Assembly (NCBI GenBank): GCA_964465145.1
Contig: CAYXJR010000012.1
Coordinates: 1-64,000 of the forward strand
Direction: 5' to 3'
DNA: 64,000 nt
DNA from: JAUVKA01 sp964465145
GTDB taxonomy: Bacteria > Bacteroidota > Bacteroidia > Bacteroidales > UBA12481
Positions 23,850 to 32,848 of this stretch are shown here, in pieces (the first letter of the stretch is position 1; every line of letters starts with the position of its first letter). Under the pieces are notes generated by a model. The model was given only the letters and a program-made list of their open reading frames with translations, searched no databases and was not told the DNA's origin. A program made the position numbers and the translations under genes.

Positions 23850-25260
23850 TATCTTCCGGATTGTTGGATCTTTCCACAGCTCCTATAAGCGCCTGGGCAA
23901 TACCCTCGGCCACATAAGCACCTCCTGCATGAGAAAAATGGGTAAAATCCCTGCGCATTAGTATCGGTTCCGCATCCATCCACTCCTTGAATGAACCCGC
24001 CCCACCCATAAATGCCAGCAAATCAAAAAATGCTGAACCAGTTTGCCTTGCTGTTTCACGTTGAACCTCATTCACCTTTTCAACAGATAAATATCCTGTT
24101 GGGATACCCTTGACAAGCTGCCCCATATCCGACACACCCACAATAAGAATAGGTACCCCGGGAATCTGCTCCTGGAGGAAGCGTATTTCTTCAGCCAGAT
24201 AGGCACCGTAGTATGCAAAATCATTACTTTTTGCCGGTACAACATTAATTCCAAACTGAAGAACAACCAGATCTGGGTCAAGGAAGTTGGCCATTTCCCT
24301 GAAAGATCCCGTTCCGTCTCTGCTAAACTCCAGCCCTGCACTTCCCCTGTGGGCAATATTATCTACCAAAACCCCTGTTGTCGATTCCAGGCTGAGGCCC
24401 ATCATCTTAGCCCCAGCCAGATTATCAAATTCCAGACGCAGTTCACTTTGTATTGAGGGAAAACTGAATTGAAATTGGACCAACTCGCTACCCGAAGGAA
24501 CGATCCATTCCCGAATGGCAGTGGATGAGCTTGAATACCGTATAACTCCTTCCCCTGAACCCGGAATTAATATTAACCTTAAACAATTAAAATATCTCCC
24601 CGCAATATCTTGTTCTTCCTTTAATGATATGCTCAGATTCGCTTCTGAACCTTCATAAACCGAATAACTAAGCATGGTTCCCATCCCCTGGGTTGAAGAA
24701 GGCTGTTGATTGACCAGGTAATCATACTTCTTCCAATTGGATGATTGCTGGAATTCCAGACTTATCGATACATAAACAGGTTCCATGAGAGGCAGCATAC
24801 CGGGCCCGGATCCCCCATATTCGCTTTGTAACCGCTTGCGAACAAATTTGGTAATACGATCACCCTCAATCTGCGAATCCCCGAAGTAAAGGATACGGGT
24901 CTGACTTCCTTCTTTTTCAATACCCTTTATAGACTCAATAAATGGAATCAGGATATTTTCATCTCCATTGGGATATTCAATTCCTCTGGGTGAAATAAAA
25001 TCCGGATATTCTGACTGATCAGCAGGGGTTATTTTTTCCAGTCTGGTTACAGGCTCATCGGCAGGATGCACGATGACACCGGAGATCTCTGGAGGCCTGG
25101 GACTTCTTCCTTTTATTAATCCTCCTCCCTCCTTAGTGGTTTCTGGCACCAGAACCTTAATTCTATATTTATCCCCTGGATTAAGAAGGAGAAAAAGAGC
25201 CACACAAAGAAAGACAAGAACAAAACTTAGAAATATTTTATAGGGTGGAAAGTTATTCAA
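23839..25260 (-). CDS. SGNH/GDSL-family acyl-handling protein
   Basis: A 473-residue protein with one N-terminal membrane helix (residues 8-27) and an SGNH hydrolase fold outside the cytoplasm. Block I is ILYFGDSQIEGD with Ser129, the middle block is LVVLQFGINVVP (Asn in place), and the C-terminal catalytic pair is DFTH (Asp438, His441). A jelly-roll-like carbohydrate-binding insert probably fills 150-270. Partners of MBOAT proteins with this layout are O-acetyltransferases (PatB, AlgJ/X) or esterases. It lies 2 bp after mltD and overlaps the MBOAT gene. Confidence 0.8.
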   Translation of the reverse strand: MNNFPPYKIFLSFVLVFLCVALFLLLNPGDKYRIKVLVPETTKEGGGLIKGRSPRPPEISGVIVHPADEPVTRLEKITPADQSEYPDFISPRGIEYPNGDENILIPFIESIKGIEKEGSQTRILYFGDSQIEGDRITKFVRKRLQSEYGGSGPGMLPLMEPVYVSISLEFQQSSNWKKYDYLVNQQPSSTQGMGTMLSYSVYEGSEANLSISLKEEQDIAGRYFNCLRLILIPGSGEGVIRYSSSSTAIREWIVPSGSELVQFQFSFPSIQSELRLEFDNLAGAKMMGLSLESTTGVLVDNIAHRGSAGLEFSRDGTGSFREMANFLDPDLVVLQFGINVVPAKSNDFAYYGAYLAEEIRFLQEQIPGVPILIVGVSDMGQLVKGIPTGYLSVEKVNEVQRETARQTGSAFFDLLAFMGGAGSFKEWMDAEPILMRRDFTHFSHAGGAYVAEGIAQALIGAVERSNNPEDNGI

Positions 25261-25262
25261 GC

Positions 25263-26870
25263 TTATCCATCTTTAGGTTTTATTCTCAATATCTGGCCTG
25301 GCTTCAGGTTACTTGAGCTCATTCCGTTAAGGCTCATTATATCCTGATTAGATGTGCCGGGGTATTTACGGGCAATTTCCCACAGATTATCTCCTGGTTT
25401 TACAGTATAGTAAATGTATTCTCCGGCTGCAAGAATGCGTGTGCCGGCCTTGCTGGTAACTGTATTGCCACTATTCGGTGCAGATCTACCTATCATCTTC
25501 TGTTTTTGGTCAAAACTCATCTGATCAACATTTTGCAGCCGGTCAGATTTTGATCCAGGTACATAAACCGTTAATTTCTGCCCAACATTTATCACATTTC
25601 CGTAAATATTATTCCAATACCGTAAGTTAGTCAGGCCTACACCATACCACTCTGCAATATATCCCAGGTTATCACCTTGTTTGACTCTATATGACAGGGT
25701 TTTGTAGTCCCCTTTTGGAATTTCAGGTTTGTAACTATTATGTGCAGGGCTTTTCCCAAGGTTGGCCCGGCTGAAATACTTCAGATCATTGTATTGGCTT
25801 ATTGAGTCTTCCAGGGAAATAAAGTCCCCTATTTGATCCGCTGGGAGAATGAGAGTATATGGCCCACCCACTCCGGGTATAATGCTTCTTCTGTATTGTG
25901 GGTTAAGTGCCTGTAGCTGGTTGAGAGGAATACCCAGAACATCCGACACCTGGCCCAGATGCAATTCTTCCTTAACGTGTATGCTGTCAACCAGAGTTGG
26001 AAACTCCAGTGGCAGGGGTTTTAGGTTATGCTCATATGAGAAGTTCATGATATAGGTGGCAGCAATAAAGGCCGGAACATAACCCCTTGTTTCTCTTGGT
26101 AAGAAATAATAAATATCCCAGTAATTTCTTTTCCCGCCTGCCCTATGAATAGCCTTGTTCACGTTGCCAGGGCCACAATTATAGGCTGCAATTACAAGGT
26201 GCCAGTCGTTATAGATATCGTAAAGATCTTTTAGATACAAGGCTGCAGCCTCGGTAGAACGAACCGGATCCAATCTCTCGTCAATAAATGAGTTAATATT
26301 CATTTTGTATCCCTTAGCCGTGCCATACATGAACTGCCAAAGGCCACTTGCTCCTACCCTGGACCTGGCTCTTGGATTCAGCGCAGATTCTATAACAGGC
26401 AAATATTTTAGTTCCAATGGAAGCTCCTGCGCATCAAGAATTTTCTCAAAAACAGGCATGTAGTGGGTAGCTAAACCCAGCATCAGTTCCACCTGATCCC
26501 GGCGCTTAAGGACATACAGATCGATAAAACTTTTAACCTGGGAGTTATAGGTCAAATTTATCGCACTGGGAATTTGCATTAATCTTTGAGCATAAATCGA
26601 ATCCGGAAATTCAGGAACCAGGGTATCATTCAAGGCAACCCGGGATGAATCCATCACGTTAAGAACCGGAAGCTGCCGATTGAGCCATTCCATATACAAA
26701 CTATCGAGGCGTTCAAGCTGTTGCTGGTATCCCAGAACATCCATTTGCGGGATAGTGTCTTTTGAATATGTTTGATTATAATAAATGCCATAACCAGGGA
26801 TGACACCTATTAAGATAATCATCAGGAAACCACTCACAAGAAATTTCATTTTCATCTTTTTTATCTCCAT
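25263..26870 (-). CDS. mltD: Membrane-bound lytic murein transglycosylase D-like, with LysM
   Basis: A 535-residue peptidoglycan-cleaving enzyme. A signal/anchor helix (residues 9-27) is followed by an SLT domain: LPVIESALNPRARSRVGASGLWQFM with the catalytic Glu in IESALN, then YNDWHLVIAAYNCGPGNVNKAI. Two LysM domains close the protein, YRVKQGDNLGYIAEWYGV (about 395-440) and YYTVKPGDNLWEIARKYPG (about 485-530), which bind glycan. The start overlaps DUF5683 by 10 bp, and the SGNH gene follows 2 bp downstream. O-acetylation of MurNAc blocks lytic transglycosylases, so control of this enzyme by the downstream MBOAT pair is a reasonable guess. Confidence 0.9.
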   Translation of the reverse strand: MEIKKMKMKFLVSGFLMIILIGVIPGYGIYYNQTYSKDTIPQMDVLGYQQQLERLDSLYMEWLNRQLPVLNVMDSSRVALNDTLVPEFPDSIYAQRLMQIPSAINLTYNSQVKSFIDLYVLKRRDQVELMLGLATHYMPVFEKILDAQELPLELKYLPVIESALNPRARSRVGASGLWQFMYGTAKGYKMNINSFIDERLDPVRSTEAAALYLKDLYDIYNDWHLVIAAYNCGPGNVNKAIHRAGGKRNYWDIYYFLPRETRGYVPAFIAATYIMNFSYEHNLKPLPLEFPTLVDSIHVKEELHLGQVSDVLGIPLNQLQALNPQYRRSIIPGVGGPYTLILPADQIGDFISLEDSISQYNDLKYFSRANLGKSPAHNSYKPEIPKGDYKTLSYRVKQGDNLGYIAEWYGVGLTNLRYWNNIYGNVINVGQKLTVYVPGSKSDRLQNVDQMSFDQKQKMIGRSAPNSGNTVTSKAGTRILAAGEYIYYTVKPGDNLWEIARKYPGTSNQDIMSLNGMSSSNLKPGQILRIKPKDG

Positions 26871-27481
26871 CTGAAATTTAAAGAAATTCCTACCCCCTGG
26901 TCCATACCTCCTGTCTCAAAAATCCGGGGTTGTAACAGTAGGGAAAGATCTTCATTTATATCATAATTAAAAAAATATCCGTCTACATTGGCGTCTATAA
27001 GCCCCAGACCATACCAGGCAATCAAGCCGATGAAAGAAAGATCCCTGTATCGTCTGAATTGATCAATTCTAATCCTTATCTTTTCTTTGCTCAAACCTGA
27101 AACCGTTGAAGCATTTGGATCATCAACAAGCAATAAATAATCATTCTTGTGGAGGATATATTGGTCATGATTTGTCTTGATGAAATAACCGGCTACTCCG
27201 ATACCCGCATAAACAATTGGAATCTTCCAATATTTCCTGTTATAGGCCTGACCCCAGCCTGGAATTATAGCTGAATATATCATTGCTTTTGTTGGGGAAT
27301 GCTGCTGATTTGAAAAGAATGACTTCACCTTATCAAACTTTGTAGTGTCCTGGGCTTCAACCGGGTCTGGGAAAAGCATAAAAATCAGGATCAATCCTGT
27401 TATCAGGACCTGTATTTGCCGGTTTGTGCTGTGGAACCGTAACAATAACAATTTTCTATTTCTAATCTTCAAGTTGGTCAA
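26861..27481 (-). CDS. DUF5683-type membrane protein
   Basis: A 206-residue protein. After a signal or first helix (residues 25-40) comes the family block KAMIYSAIIPGWGQAYNRKYWKIPIVYAGIGVAGYFI (about 63-99), then a second hydrophobic segment (LSFIGLIAWYGLGLIDANVDG). The function is unknown; the family regularly sits between parB and mltD in Bacteroidota. It overlaps parB by 20 bp and mltD by 10 bp, so it belongs to one tight operon. Confidence 0.8.
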   Translation of the reverse strand: MTNLKIRNRKLLLLRFHSTNRQIQVLITGLILIFMLFPDPVEAQDTTKFDKVKSFFSNQQHSPTKAMIYSAIIPGWGQAYNRKYWKIPIVYAGIGVAGYFIKTNHDQYILHKNDYLLLVDDPNASTVSGLSKEKIRIRIDQFRRYRDLSFIGLIAWYGLGLIDANVDGYFFNYDINEDLSLLLQPRIFETGGMDQGVGISLNFRWR

Positions 27482-28337
27482 GTATCCCTATTATTCTCTC
27501 CAAGTCTGCATCAGATTCAAATGGAATAACGATTTTACCTGCACCTCTGGTATTTCTCCGGAACTCAATTTTCGTTTTAAAATGATCCGACAATTGTGAT
27601 TTAAGTTTTTGATATTCGACAGGTACAATTGGTAAAGCCCTGGCTTTCCCCCCCGGCTTTTTGGATAAATCATCCCGATTCTTTCGAACAAGTTCCTCTG
27701 TTTGTCTTACTGAAAGATCTTTGTCCAGTATCTCTTTGAATAACCGCAATTGGAGTTCAGTATTCTCTACGTTTACAAGGGCTCTTGCATGTCCCATGCT
27801 TACTTCATGGGTACGGATACCTAATTGAATTTCGGCAGGAAGGCGCAGCAACCTTAGATAATTCGAAATGGTGGATCTTTTCTTTCCTACCCTTTCGCTC
27901 ATATTTTCCTGGGTCAGCTTACATTCTTCCATCAATCGCTGATAAGAAATGGCAACCTCAATGGAATCCAGATCATCGCGTTGAATATTTTCCACCAGGG
28001 CCATCTCCAGCATCGCCTGATCATCCGCCCTCCTGACGTATGCAGGGATGGTTTTTAATCCCGCTCTTTTTGCAGCCCTGAATCTTCGTTCACCGGAAAT
28101 AAGCTGGTATTTGCCAGGATCGATCTGGCGAACAGTAATGGGTTGGATAATTCCTAATTCTTTTATTGAACGAGTTAGTTCCTCCAGGGTTTCTTCATCA
28201 AACTGTGTTCTGGGCTGGTATGGATTCCCCGCTATCTGCTCAACACGTATCTCATTGATCGACGCTTCGGGTTTTGTGCCGGCATCTTCAATCAGGGCAC
28301 TTAAACCCCTTCCCAGGACATTCTTTTTTGCAATCAT
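27462..28337 (-). CDS. parB: Chromosome-partitioning protein ParB
   Basis: A 291-residue CTP-dependent DNA-sliding clamp that loads at parS sites. The N-terminal ParB/Srx domain has NPYQPRTQFDEETLEEL and the CTP-binding LISGERRFRAAKRAG box. A helix-turn-helix follows (LTQENMSERVGKKRSTISNYLRLL), and the C-terminal dimerisation part ends IGILDQLED. The first residues (AKKNVLGRGLSALIED) are the usual ParB opening. It lies 35 bp after parA. Confidence 0.93.
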   Translation of the reverse strand: MIAKKNVLGRGLSALIEDAGTKPEASINEIRVEQIAGNPYQPRTQFDEETLEELTRSIKELGIIQPITVRQIDPGKYQLISGERRFRAAKRAGLKTIPAYVRRADDQAMLEMALVENIQRDDLDSIEVAISYQRLMEECKLTQENMSERVGKKRSTISNYLRLLRLPAEIQLGIRTHEVSMGHARALVNVENTELQLRLFKEILDKDLSVRQTEELVRKNRDDLSKKPGGKARALPIVPVEYQKLKSQLSDHFKTKIEFRRNTRGAGKIVIPFESDADLERIIGILDQLED

Positions 28338-28372
28338 TATTCTAGTATATCAATAAAACAGTGGGATGGTTT

Positions 28373-29176
28373 TCAGACCTCAATGATTTTCTCTGAATCA
28401 TCCAACTGTGTCAATCCATTTTTTTGTAAAAGTTCTCTGGCCAGATTAAGATAATTAATTGATCCTCTTGAATTAGCATCATACATCACAACAGGTTTAC
28501 CGTAGCTGGGAGCTTCACCAAGCTTAACATTCCTCTGGATGATAGTTTCAAAAACCATCTCCTGAAAGTGCTTTTTCACTTCCTCATAAACCTGGTTTGA
28601 TAATTTTAATCTTGAATCGAACATAGTTAGGAGGAAACCTTCAATTTCCAGCTCCGGATTAAGCCGGGCCTGAATGATCTTGATAGTATTTAACAGCTTC
28701 CCGAGGCCTTCAAGAGCAAAATACTCACATTGGACAGGAATTAAAACAGAATCCGCTGCAGTAAGGGCATTTACTGTGAGAAGTCCCAATGAGGGGGAGC
28801 AATCAATTAAAACAAATTCATAGTCATCCCTCAACTCATTCAATACCTTGCTCATCATTTTCTCCCGGTTGGGCAGGTTGAGCATTTCAATTTCAGCCCC
28901 CACAAGATCAATATTGGATGGAAGCAGGTCGAAACCAGGAATCTCGGAGCGAAGTATAATATTCCTGGGATTGACGTCATCAATGATAGTCTCATAAATG
29001 CTTGTTTTGATTGTACGTATATCAAAACCGGCTCCAGAGGTTGCATTGGCCTGGGGATCCGCATCAACCAGGAGAATTTTGTGCTCTAGAACAGCGAGAC
29101 TTGCTGCCAGATTAATGGCAGTGGTCGTTTTCCCTACTCCCCCTTTTTGATTCGCTATTGCAATAATTTTTCCCAT
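28373..29176 (-). CDS. parA: Chromosome-partitioning ATPase ParA (Soj)
   Basis: A 267-residue deviant-Walker ATPase that drives chromosome origin segregation with ParB. The P-loop is KGGVGKTTTAINLAA (11-25) with the signature Lys, Walker A' is DADPQANATSG, and Walker B is FVLIDCSPSLGLLTVNAL. Its length fits chromosomal Soj without an N-terminal DNA-binding domain. It is the first gene of a six-gene operon; a possible TAATTTTG -7 element lies on the minus strand at 29224-29231. Confidence 0.93.
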   Translation of the reverse strand: MGKIIAIANQKGGVGKTTTAINLAASLAVLEHKILLVDADPQANATSGAGFDIRTIKTSIYETIIDDVNPRNIILRSEIPGFDLLPSNIDLVGAEIEMLNLPNREKMMSKVLNELRDDYEFVLIDCSPSLGLLTVNALTAADSVLIPVQCEYFALEGLGKLLNTIKIIQARLNPELEIEGFLLTMFDSRLKLSNQVYEEVKKHFQEMVFETIIQRNVKLGEAPSYGKPVVMYDANSRGSINYLNLARELLQKNGLTQLDDSEKIIEV

Positions 29177-29306
29177 GTATTTTTACAAATTACCAAATTT
29201 CATCACCCTATCCTGACCGTGGTCAAAATTATAATATTAATCGGAACCTAAAGGGGGAGCAGGCAATGGTTTTTTTAACAATCGCGATGTCGGTAGATGA
29301 GCCCAA

Positions 29307-31022
29307 TTACACAAATCGTATATCCCGCACCATTAACTGTATGCTAGCAACACCGCGAAAAACATTTTCTTCTATGCTAAAACATAAATCAAATGGATTA
29401 CCCTTGTGAATTTCATTGAAAAGGTGCCCCATATTAAATGCAATTGCTTCAATTTCGTTCGTTTCGGTTTTACCATCGGTAAGACTTAATTTCAGGTGTT
29501 CCCATCCTCTTCCAACCTGTCGGCTCTTCCCGGTGTCATACACCTTCCTCGATACAAAAACCGGGGCAAGGTTTTCGGGACCAAAAGGTTCGAATTGTTT
29601 CAATACCCTGAAAAACCTCGGTTTTATTTCCGACAATAAAATTTCGCGATCAACCAAAATTTGCGGTATTAGTTGATCATCTGTGATTGTAGAAGAGACA
29701 TATTCCTCAAAACGTTCAATGAAGGCTTCAATATTTTCGAGAGGAAGAGATAGACCGGCCGCATATTTATGTCCACCAAAGCTTTCGAGTAAATCACTAC
29801 AGCTATTGATGGCATTGTAAACATCATATTCGTCCACAGATCTGGCTGAACCTGTCGCCATACCATTCGATCTGGTTAGGACTACGGTGGGACGGTAATA
29901 GTGCTCAATAAGACGCGAGGCCACAATCCCAACCACTCCCATCACCCAGTCGGGCTGAAACAAAACCGTTGTTTTTCTAACTTTGATCTTGTCCTGGGCC
30001 TCAACCATAATCAGAGCCTTTTCCGTAATATCACCGTCGATATTTTTTCGATGATCATTGTAATCATTAATTTGTTCTCCGAGTTTCTGAGCTTCCCCGC
30101 AGGTATTTGAAATCAGCAATTCAACAGAGCTTTCACCGGAAGAGATGCGTCCTGCTGCATTAATGCGGGGACCAATTTTGAACACCACGTCGGAAATGGT
30201 CACTAATTTATCACCAAGATTTGAAACATTCATAAGGGCTTTGAGTCCCGGAACTGGAGCCCTGTTCATCTTTTTCAGGCCATGATAGGCTAAAATCTTG
30301 TTCTCACCTGTCATGGGAACCAGGTCTGAAGCAATGCTTACCGCCACCAGGTCGAGAAAAGCTTCAATATGGGAAAAGGGAATCCCGTTTCGAAGGCAAA
30401 AAGCCTGTAATAACTTAAAACCCACCCCACAACCTGATAATTCTTTATATGGATATTCGCATCCTGGTCTTTTAGGATCGAGGATAGCCACAGCATCAGG
30501 CAGTTCATCCCCGGGAAGGTGATGATCGCAAATAATAAAATCTATGCCCTTGGAACTGGCATACCGGATTTTTTCAACCGCTTTAATGCCACAGTCAAGG
30601 GCTATGATTAAGCTGTACCCTTTCTCCTTAGCAAAATTTATTCCCGGCAAAGAGATCCCATATCCCTCAGTATAGCGGTCAGGAATATAATAACCAATCT
30701 CACTAAAACGTTCTCTGAAGAAAGAGTATATTAATGCAACAGAGGTGGTACCATCAACATCATAATCCCCGTAAATTAAAACCTTTTCCTGCCGATCTAT
30801 CGCTTCCCTGATCCTTTGAATAGCTTTGTCCATGTCCTTCATTAAAAAAGGATTGTGCAAACTCTCCAGTTGAGGGCGGAAAAAAGTACGAGCCTGTTCA
30901 AAATCCCTTATCCCGCGTTGAACCAGGAGAAATGCAAGAACTTCATCAATACCTAGTTCTTCCGATAGGCTTTCCACCAGGATAGGATTCGGTTCGGGCA
31001 AAAATTTCCAGAGTTTTTCCAC
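29307..31022 (-). CDS. recJ: Single-stranded-DNA-specific exonuclease RecJ
   Basis: A 571-residue 5'-3' exonuclease for recombination and repair. DHH-family motifs: LIYGDYDVDGTTSVAL, ICDHHLPG (the DHH), SGCGVGFKLLQA and GPRINAAGR, followed by the DHHA1 part with GGHKYAAGLSLP. The start is taken as GTG 31022 (VEKLWKFLPEPN), the position where Bacteroidota RecJ usually begins. The longer frame from ATG 31106 would add 28 poorly conserved residues and run over both divergent promoters. Confidence 0.9.
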   Translation of the reverse strand: MEKLWKFLPEPNPILVESLSEELGIDEVLAFLLVQRGIRDFEQARTFFRPQLESLHNPFLMKDMDKAIQRIREAIDRQEKVLIYGDYDVDGTTSVALIYSFFRERFSEIGYYIPDRYTEGYGISLPGINFAKEKGYSLIIALDCGIKAVEKIRYASSKGIDFIICDHHLPGDELPDAVAILDPKRPGCEYPYKELSGCGVGFKLLQAFCLRNGIPFSHIEAFLDLVAVSIASDLVPMTGENKILAYHGLKKMNRAPVPGLKALMNVSNLGDKLVTISDVVFKIGPRINAAGRISSGESSVELLISNTCGEAQKLGEQINDYNDHRKNIDGDITEKALIMVEAQDKIKVRKTTVLFQPDWVMGVVGIVASRLIEHYYRPTVVLTRSNGMATGSARSVDEYDVYNAINSCSDLLESFGGHKYAAGLSLPLENIEAFIERFEEYVSSTITDDQLIPQILVDREILLSEIKPRFFRVLKQFEPFGPENLAPVFVSRKVYDTGKSRQVGRGWEHLKLSLTDGKTETNEIEAIAFNMGHLFNEIHKGNPFDLCFSIEENVFRGVASIQLMVRDIRFV

Positions 31023-31051
31023 GTTGGTCGGGGATGGGTTTTGGCAAGATT

Positions 31052-31082
31052 TAAAGATAGCATTTTTTGCTGTTTGATTAAA
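31052..31082 (-). promoter_or_regulatory. Probable recJ promoter
   Basis: On the minus strand TTTA (31082-31079), 19 nt, then TATCTTTA (31059-31052) approximates the TTTG/TAnnTTTG pattern. A start around 31045 would give a short leader to GTG 31022. It is intertwined with the lysS promoter on the opposite strand. Confidence 0.45.
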
Positions 31083-31103
31083 TGTTGTAGTAAAGTATCT
31101 TTG
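31073..31103 (+). promoter_or_regulatory. lysS promoter, Bacteroidota -33/-7 type
   Basis: TTTG (31073-31076), exactly 19 nt, then TATCTTTG (31096-31103), a full consensus match. The lysS ATG is 23 nt downstream of the -7 element. Confidence 0.75.
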
Positions 31104-31126
31104 CAAAAATTATATATTACGGAATT

Positions 31127-32848
31127 ATGGCGGAATACAGTGAACAGGAAATGATAAGGAGAAATTCCCTCCAGGAAATCCGTGACCTGGGTATTAATCC
31201 ATATCCTGCCGAGAGATACCCGGTCAATGTCCTTACTTCTGACATAAAAAAGGATTATGATCCTGAAAAAAATAATTTCCAGGACATTTGTATTGCTGGT
31301 CGGATAATGTCGAGAAGGATAATGGGTAAAGCTTCATTTGCTGAATTACAAGACTCGCAGGGTAGAATCCAGGTTTATCTAAACCGGGATGAACTCTGTC
31401 CAGGGGAAGATAAATCACTTTATAACACAGTGTTTAAAAAGCTTCTTGATATTGGTGATATAATCGGTATAAAAGGTCATGCGTTTATTACCCAGGTTGG
31501 AGAATTAAGTGTTTTTGCCAGGGAGTTGACCATTCTCAGCAAATCAATTCGTCCGCTTCCTGTGGTAAAAGAGAAAGAGGGAAAGACTTATGATGCTTTT
31601 ACTGATCCTGAACAGCGCTACCGCCAGCGATATATGGACCTTGTTGTCAACCCGCAGGTTAAAGAAACCTTTATTAAGAGATCCCGCTTGGTGCAGTCAA
31701 TGCGTAACTACCTCGACAACCAGGGATATATTGAAGTAGAAACCCCTGTTCTACAACCAATATATGGAGGTGCAGCTGCCAGGCCTTTCAAAACCCATCA
31801 TAATACCCTCAACCAAACTTTATACCTGCGTATCGCCAATGAACTATATCTTAAAAAACTAATCGTTGGGGGATTCGATGGGGTTTATGAGTTTGCCAAA
31901 GACTTCCGCAATGAAGGAATGGATCGATTCCACAATCCTGAATTCACACAGATGGAATTGTATGTTGCCTATAAGGATTATTTCTGGATGATGGAAACCG
32001 TGGAAGAAATGGTGGAGAAAATTGCCATTGACCTTCACGGGACAACAGAGGTTAATGTTGGGAATGCGCTGATTGATTTTAAACGACCATGGAAACGTTT
32101 TACCATGTATGAGGCTATTCAGCATTTCACCGGGATAGATGTTAGTCAAATGAATGAGGAGCAACTGATTGTCATTTGTAAAGAGCTGAAGATTGAAACA
32201 GATCCTTCCATGGGAAAGGGTAAACTGATAGATGAGATATTTGGTGAATATTGCGAGAGTAAGATAATCCAACCAACTTTTATTACAGACTATCCAGTTG
32301 AAATGTCTCCACTGGCTAAGAAACACCGCAGCGAACCGGGACTGGTGGAACGTTTTGAGGCCATATGCAATGGGAAAGAAATATGTAATGCGTATTCTGA
32401 ATTGAATGATCCCATTGATCAGCGCGAGCGATTTGAAGAGCAACTCCTGCTGGCAAAACGCGGGGATGAAGAGGCTATGATGCTCGACGAGGATTTCCTG
32501 CGTGCTATTGAACTCGGGATGCCTCCCACTTCCGGCCTCGGAATCGGCATCGACCGGCTAACTATGATCATGACCAACTCTTCTTCTATACAGGAAGTTA
32601 TTTTTTTCCCGCAGATGCGGCCGGAAAAAACGATCCTTAAAGATGATGATCGGAAATTTATCAATCTGGGTATTCCACCAGAGTGGATTCCTCTGATCCA
32701 AAAGAGTGGAGTTCTGATGGTTGCTGACCTGAAAAAATTTAACCCAAACAAATTACACCAGGATCTGTGCGGTGCTAATAAAAAAAATAAGCTCGGTCTG
32801 CAGAATCCCTCCCAGGATGAGGTAAGAGAATGGATCGCTAAAATATAA
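31127..32848 (+). CDS. lysS: Lysyl-tRNA synthetase (class II)
   Basis: A 573-residue class II synthetase that charges tRNA-Lys. The N-terminal OB-fold binds the anticodon (ICIAGRIMSRRIMGKASFAELQDSQGRIQVYL). Class II motif 1 is around VETPVLQPIYGGAAARPF, motif 2 is DFRNEGMDRFHNPEFTQMELY, and motif 3 is GLGIGIDRLTMIMTN. After the normal family end (FFPQMRPE) there is an extension of about 70 residues (LGIPPEWIPLIQKSGVLMV onward) of a kind I know from other Bacteroidota LysS. It is the first gene of lysS-gpsA-pgi-EamA; the stop overlaps the gpsA ATG. Confidence 0.94.
   Translation: MAEYSEQEMIRRNSLQEIRDLGINPYPAERYPVNVLTSDIKKDYDPEKNNFQDICIAGRIMSRRIMGKASFAELQDSQGRIQVYLNRDELCPGEDKSLYNTVFKKLLDIGDIIGIKGHAFITQVGELSVFARELTILSKSIRPLPVVKEKEGKTYDAFTDPEQRYRQRYMDLVVNPQVKETFIKRSRLVQSMRNYLDNQGYIEVETPVLQPIYGGAAARPFKTHHNTLNQTLYLRIANELYLKKLIVGGFDGVYEFAKDFRNEGMDRFHNPEFTQMELYVAYKDYFWMMETVEEMVEKIAIDLHGTTEVNVGNALIDFKRPWKRFTMYEAIQHFTGIDVSQMNEEQLIVICKELKIETDPSMGKGKLIDEIFGEYCESKIIQPTFITDYPVEMSPLAKKHRSEPGLVERFEAICNGKEICNAYSELNDPIDQRERFEEQLLLAKRGDEEAMMLDEDFLRAIELGMPPTSGLGIGIDRLTMIMTNSSSIQEVIFFPQMRPEKTILKDDDRKFINLGIPPEWIPLIQKSGVLMVADLKKFNPNKLHQDLCGANKKNKLGLQNPSQDEVREWIAKI

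Noticed and set aside
31859..32443. 194-codon minus-strand frame opposite lysS
   Set aside because: Antisense shadow; rich in Phe, Ile and His as expected from reverse reading of conserved coding sequence.
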